This document shows positions 60,822-64,000 of a DNA stretch of 64,000 bases, piece after piece (the stretch's first letter is position 1; the number at the start of each line of letters is the position of its first letter). The DNA lies in NCBI GenBank assembly GCA_963693315.1, contig OY856186.1, forward strand, positions 96,576,943-96,640,942, in the 5' to 3' direction. Both the position numbers and the translations under genes were made by a program. Origin of the DNA: Diogma glabrata. Its lineage: Eukaryota; Arthropoda; Insecta; Diptera; Cylindrotomidae. The notes under the pieces are model-generated. The model worked only from the letters and a program-made list of their open reading frames with translations, had not been told where the DNA came from and ran no database searches.

Positions 60822-62841
60822 CCCAAGTAACAATTTTGCTCTAATAAAGATGTAAGAGCGCTCTTAGAGCTACATCATAGAGCTAAGTGTTTTAATATTT
60901 GCTCTAGAAGCGCAACTAGAACTGTGTTAGAGTTTATTTAGAGCAAAAGTGGCGGTCTTAGAGCAAATATTTTTATTTTACAAGCTTTGTAATTTTGTCT
61001 TCTATAAAGCGCTTAGCTCTTTAAAGGACTAAAACAAGAGCAATGAAAACATTAAATGTAGAGCACGCAGCTGTTTTAAAAAATTTAATTCTTGAAATCA
61101 AATCGCTCTAAATTGAAATTAATTTACATTTGAAAAAAATAGTCGAACAAAATTCTAATAAAGAAGAAACACCAACAATTTTGTTTCATCTGTGATATTT
61201 TTATAATGGCGTTTCATTTTAAGGAAAGGTTATATTAAATATATATGCATTATAATATTGGAATTTTTGGTTTGTTTATACCAAAACATTTATGCAAAAA
61301 TATTTTTATAATGAAATCTTATGCGATACCTCGTAAATTTTAAACGGGCCTCTCTTCTGTTCAACATTTAACAAAAACATAAATATTTTTGTGAAAAGTA
61401 ATTTTCATATTTTCATGAAAAACTAAATTAAATTGAATTGAAAGTTGTTCAAAAAATATTTTATGGAAAATAATTGATTTTGGAGCTGTGCATCATACAA
61501 ATATAAGCAAATTTAATTAATGTAACCTATAATTTTTAAACATGGACGACCATTTCTATTTATTTTGTTTTAAACAAAATGGACAGTCGTTGCTACTATT
61601 ATTATATACTAATTTAGAGCATTCTGTCTCTTTTTGTTCGGTTGTTCAGCTTTGTGCGCAAAACGATACAAGTAAAGTCATTAATACGGTTAGTTGCTTT
61701 ATATTACTATAAAAACTTGCAAGTCAGTTTTTATATACTGCTATAAAGCAAATTTTTAGTTATTAGCTCCTGATACTCAATTTTTAAATGTTGACTGTTC
61801 TCAAGTGTCCCTTGTATATATTAATTTTAATACTTCAATCCATTTTTTGAATGAATTTCACTTGAAAACTTAATTTAATCGGTTATTATTTATATATGGG
61901 TGATCAGCACATAAAGTTTTTTCCTTTTTCCTTTAATTTAATTGGGATTTGATTATTATTAATTTTTATGTTTTGAAGTCGAATCTATTGTTCCAAAATT
62001 GGAAAATAGAAATAGAGATCTGAAATTATTTTAGTACATTGACTTTGACCAATTTGTATATTTAAATATATCATGCTAAGCTCTGCAATCCTTCTTACAG
62101 CGTGAGCCAACGGATAAGTTCCAGTTGCAACATTTGCTTTAATCCAAAAAGTTTGTTTTCAAATGGATAAGTTGATCAATTTTTATCCATTTGAAAACAA
62201 ACTTTTTGGATTAAAGCAAATGTTACGTACTGGAACTTATCCGTTTGCTCAAGCTGCGGATTGATAAGACGGATAAGGATAACTGCTCAAGGATTGTAGA
62301 GTTTAGTATGATTGGTATTTAAATTTTAAAACCTACAAACTAGATGACATATGTCAAACTAATCATATGATAAAATACTTTAAAATAGCTCTTGTGCTCT
62401 AGAGGAAGGTAATCCAAAGAAGTTTGCTCTATAATAATTGACATTTAATTTTTATTATAACATGAGTTCTAAAATAGTATAAAACTATGCTCTTAGAAAG
62501 CTAGAAGAAATAGAAGCTACAAGCTCCAAATCAGTTTTAGTATAGATTATATAAATAATAAAATTTGGCTAATAGAAACATTTTATTCTATAATAATGCA
62601 TGCTCTATTTAACAATCTCGTTTAGCTCTAACTGTGGTTATAGAGCTTATTAATAAAGCTCTATGCTCCATAAGCTTATAGAGCTAAAATAATAAAACTA
62701 CAATGAATTAGAGCAACATAAATTTGCATAAAGATGAAAGCTGTGAATGATTTTCTTGTAAAGCTCCTAGGATCATATTTTCTGTTTTAAAACTGAATTA
62801 GAGCTCCTAGTTGCTAATAGCTTTTACAAATGTTACTTGGG
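60822..62841. mobile_element. 2.02-kb TIR element interrupting the satellite (E4)
   Basis: TA lies at 60820-60821 and 62842-62843. The uninterrupted monomer at ~63850 (GCTATAGCTAATTAGG) shows the empty site. The ends are CCCAAGTAACAATTTTGCTC (left) and CCCAAGTAACATTTGTAAAA (right, opposite strand). The subterminal regions are saturated with AGAGCTA / GCTCTA motifs (60835-61060 and 62390-62820). A long foldback lies at 62070-62312. No coding frame was found. Confidence 0.82.
62070..62312. repeat. Long, nearly perfect inverted repeat inside E4
   Basis: Arms of about 67 nt (62104-62170 and 62184-62250) differ at only a few positions around a ~13-nt loop; TTTGCTTTAATCCAAAAAGT in the left arm faces its exact complement in the right. 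Outer segments (ATCATGCTAAGCTCTGCAAT and its near-complement ending at 62312) extend the pairing after an internal bulge. Transcribed, it would fold into a long hairpin. Confidence 0.92.
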
Positions 62842-62843
62842 TA

Positions 62844-64000
62844 ATTAGGGGTAGTTTTCTCCTAAACGGCAAGGGGTACAAAATCTGAAAGTTCATATTT
62901 TATCGGTGCAAACTATAATGGTTCTAATTCAGAAGTGACGATCGGATCTGCTCATGTAAAACCCTACTTTGCTTCTGAGGCATAAGTTAATTAGGGGTAG
63001 TTTTCTCCTAATCGGCAAGGGGTACAAAATCTGAAAGTTCATATTTTATCGGTACAAACTATAATGATTCTAATTTAGAAGTGACGATCTGATCTGCCCA
63101 TGCAAAAGCCTACTTTGCTTGAGAGGCTAGAGTTAATTAGGGGTAGTTTTTTCCTAAACGGCAAGGGGTACAAAATCTGAACGCTTATATTTTATCGGTA
63201 CAAACTATAATGGTTCTAATTTGGAAGTGACGATCGGGTCTGCTCATGCAAAAGCGTACTTTGCTTGAGAGGAGTTAAATAGGGGTAGTTTTCTCCTAAA
63301 CGGCAAGGGGTACAAAATCTGAACGCTCATATTTTATCGGTACAAACTATAATGGTTCTAATTTAGAAGTGACGATCCGGTCTGCTCATGCAAAAGCCTA
63401 CTTTGCTTGTGAGGCTAGAGTTAATTAGGGGTAGTTTTCTCCTAAACGGCAAGGGGTACAAAATCTGAAAGTTCATATTTCATCGGTACAAACTGTTATG
63501 GTTCTAATTTAGAAGTGACGAACGGGCCTGCTCATGCAAAAGCTAAATTTGCTTGTGAGGCTAAAGTTATAATTAGGGGTAGTTTTCTCCTAAACGGCAA
63601 GGGGTACAAAATCTGAAAGTTCATATTTTATCGGTACAAACTATAGTGATTCTAATGTAGAAGTGACGATCGGGTCTGCTCATGCAAAAGCCTAATTTGC
63701 TTGTGAGGCTAGAAATAATCAGGGGTAGTTTTCTCCTAAACGGCAAGGGGTACAAAATCTGAAAGTTCATATTTTATCGGTGCAAGCTATAATGGTTCTA
63801 ATTTAGAAGTGACGATCGGGTCTGCTCATGCAAAAGCTAAATTTGCTTCTGAAGCTATAGCTAATTAGGGGTAGTTTTCTCCTAAACGGCAAGGGGTACA
63901 AAATCTGAAAGTTCATATTTTATCGGTGCAAACTATAATGGTTTAAATTCAGAAGTGACGATCGGGTCTGCTCATGCAAAAGCTAAATTAGCTTCCGAAG
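62844..64000 (-). repeat. 146-bp satellite array, minus orientation, to window end
   Basis: About eight monomers continuing the minus array to the right of E4; it runs off the window. One monomer near 63265 is shortened by ~10 bp (GAGAGGAGTTAAATAGG). Confidence 0.96.

Noticed and set aside
41626..64000. CRISPR-like regular spacing
   Set aside because: Repeats are contiguous satellite monomers without unique spacers, in a eukaryotic context.

Overview
This window looks like a gene-poor, AT-rich, repeat-dense stretch of a eukaryotic nuclear genome. It is most likely from an insect: the evidence is the mix of a Jockey-like and an RTE-like non-LTR retrotransposon, Ty3/gypsy, hAT elements, many foldback MITEs and a 146-bp satellite. 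No host gene is convincing. I saw no tRNA, rRNA or CRISPR, and the sequence alone does not allow a species call. All boundaries were read by eye.

Layout. 1-694 is the end of a dispersed element (Repeat B, minus strand). 1975-10312 is Repeat A, built of ~285-bp internal tandem units. It is split by a 5'-truncated Jockey-like retrotransposon (2776-9569, 11-bp target duplication), which is itself split by a 3,956-bp hAT element (4563-8518, perfect 8-bp duplication). 10313-14041 is AT-rich with small TIR/foldback elements. 14044-17760 and 19911-21654 are two TA-flanked elements with short inverted ends, repeat-rich flanks and small spliced-gene-like exons inside. Between them lie a decayed gypsy RNase H-integrase fragment and a 254-bp hAT MITE. 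21.7-25.2 kb holds non-LTR fragments and a 331-bp MITE with 50-bp TIRs. 25.2-26.6 kb is a second, inverted copy of Repeat A that lacks the retrotransposon and so serves as an empty-site reference.

26401-31156 is a head-to-tail duplication of 2,378 bp, almost identical between copies. 31280-35004 is a 3.7-kb non-coding element with a 4-bp target duplication and a minisatellite inside. 35005-40075 is Repeat B amplified in tandem as 1.5-1.7-kb units. From 41.2 kb to the right edge the window is dominated by a 146-bp satellite, in plus orientation at 41.6-52.7 kb and minus orientation at 57.6-64 kb. The arrays carry what looks like a 15-monomer higher-order repeat. They are interrupted by two elements (48146-51195 and 60822-62841) that share terminal sequence CCCAAGTARCAA. 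A hAT-like element carrying a Repeat B copy lies between the two orientations.

The window reads as a nested insertion record, possibly pericentromeric, rather than an operating gene cluster. The most novel material is the group of four medium-sized elements with short inverted ends and element-specific subterminal motifs, together with the satellite's higher-order and inverted organisation.
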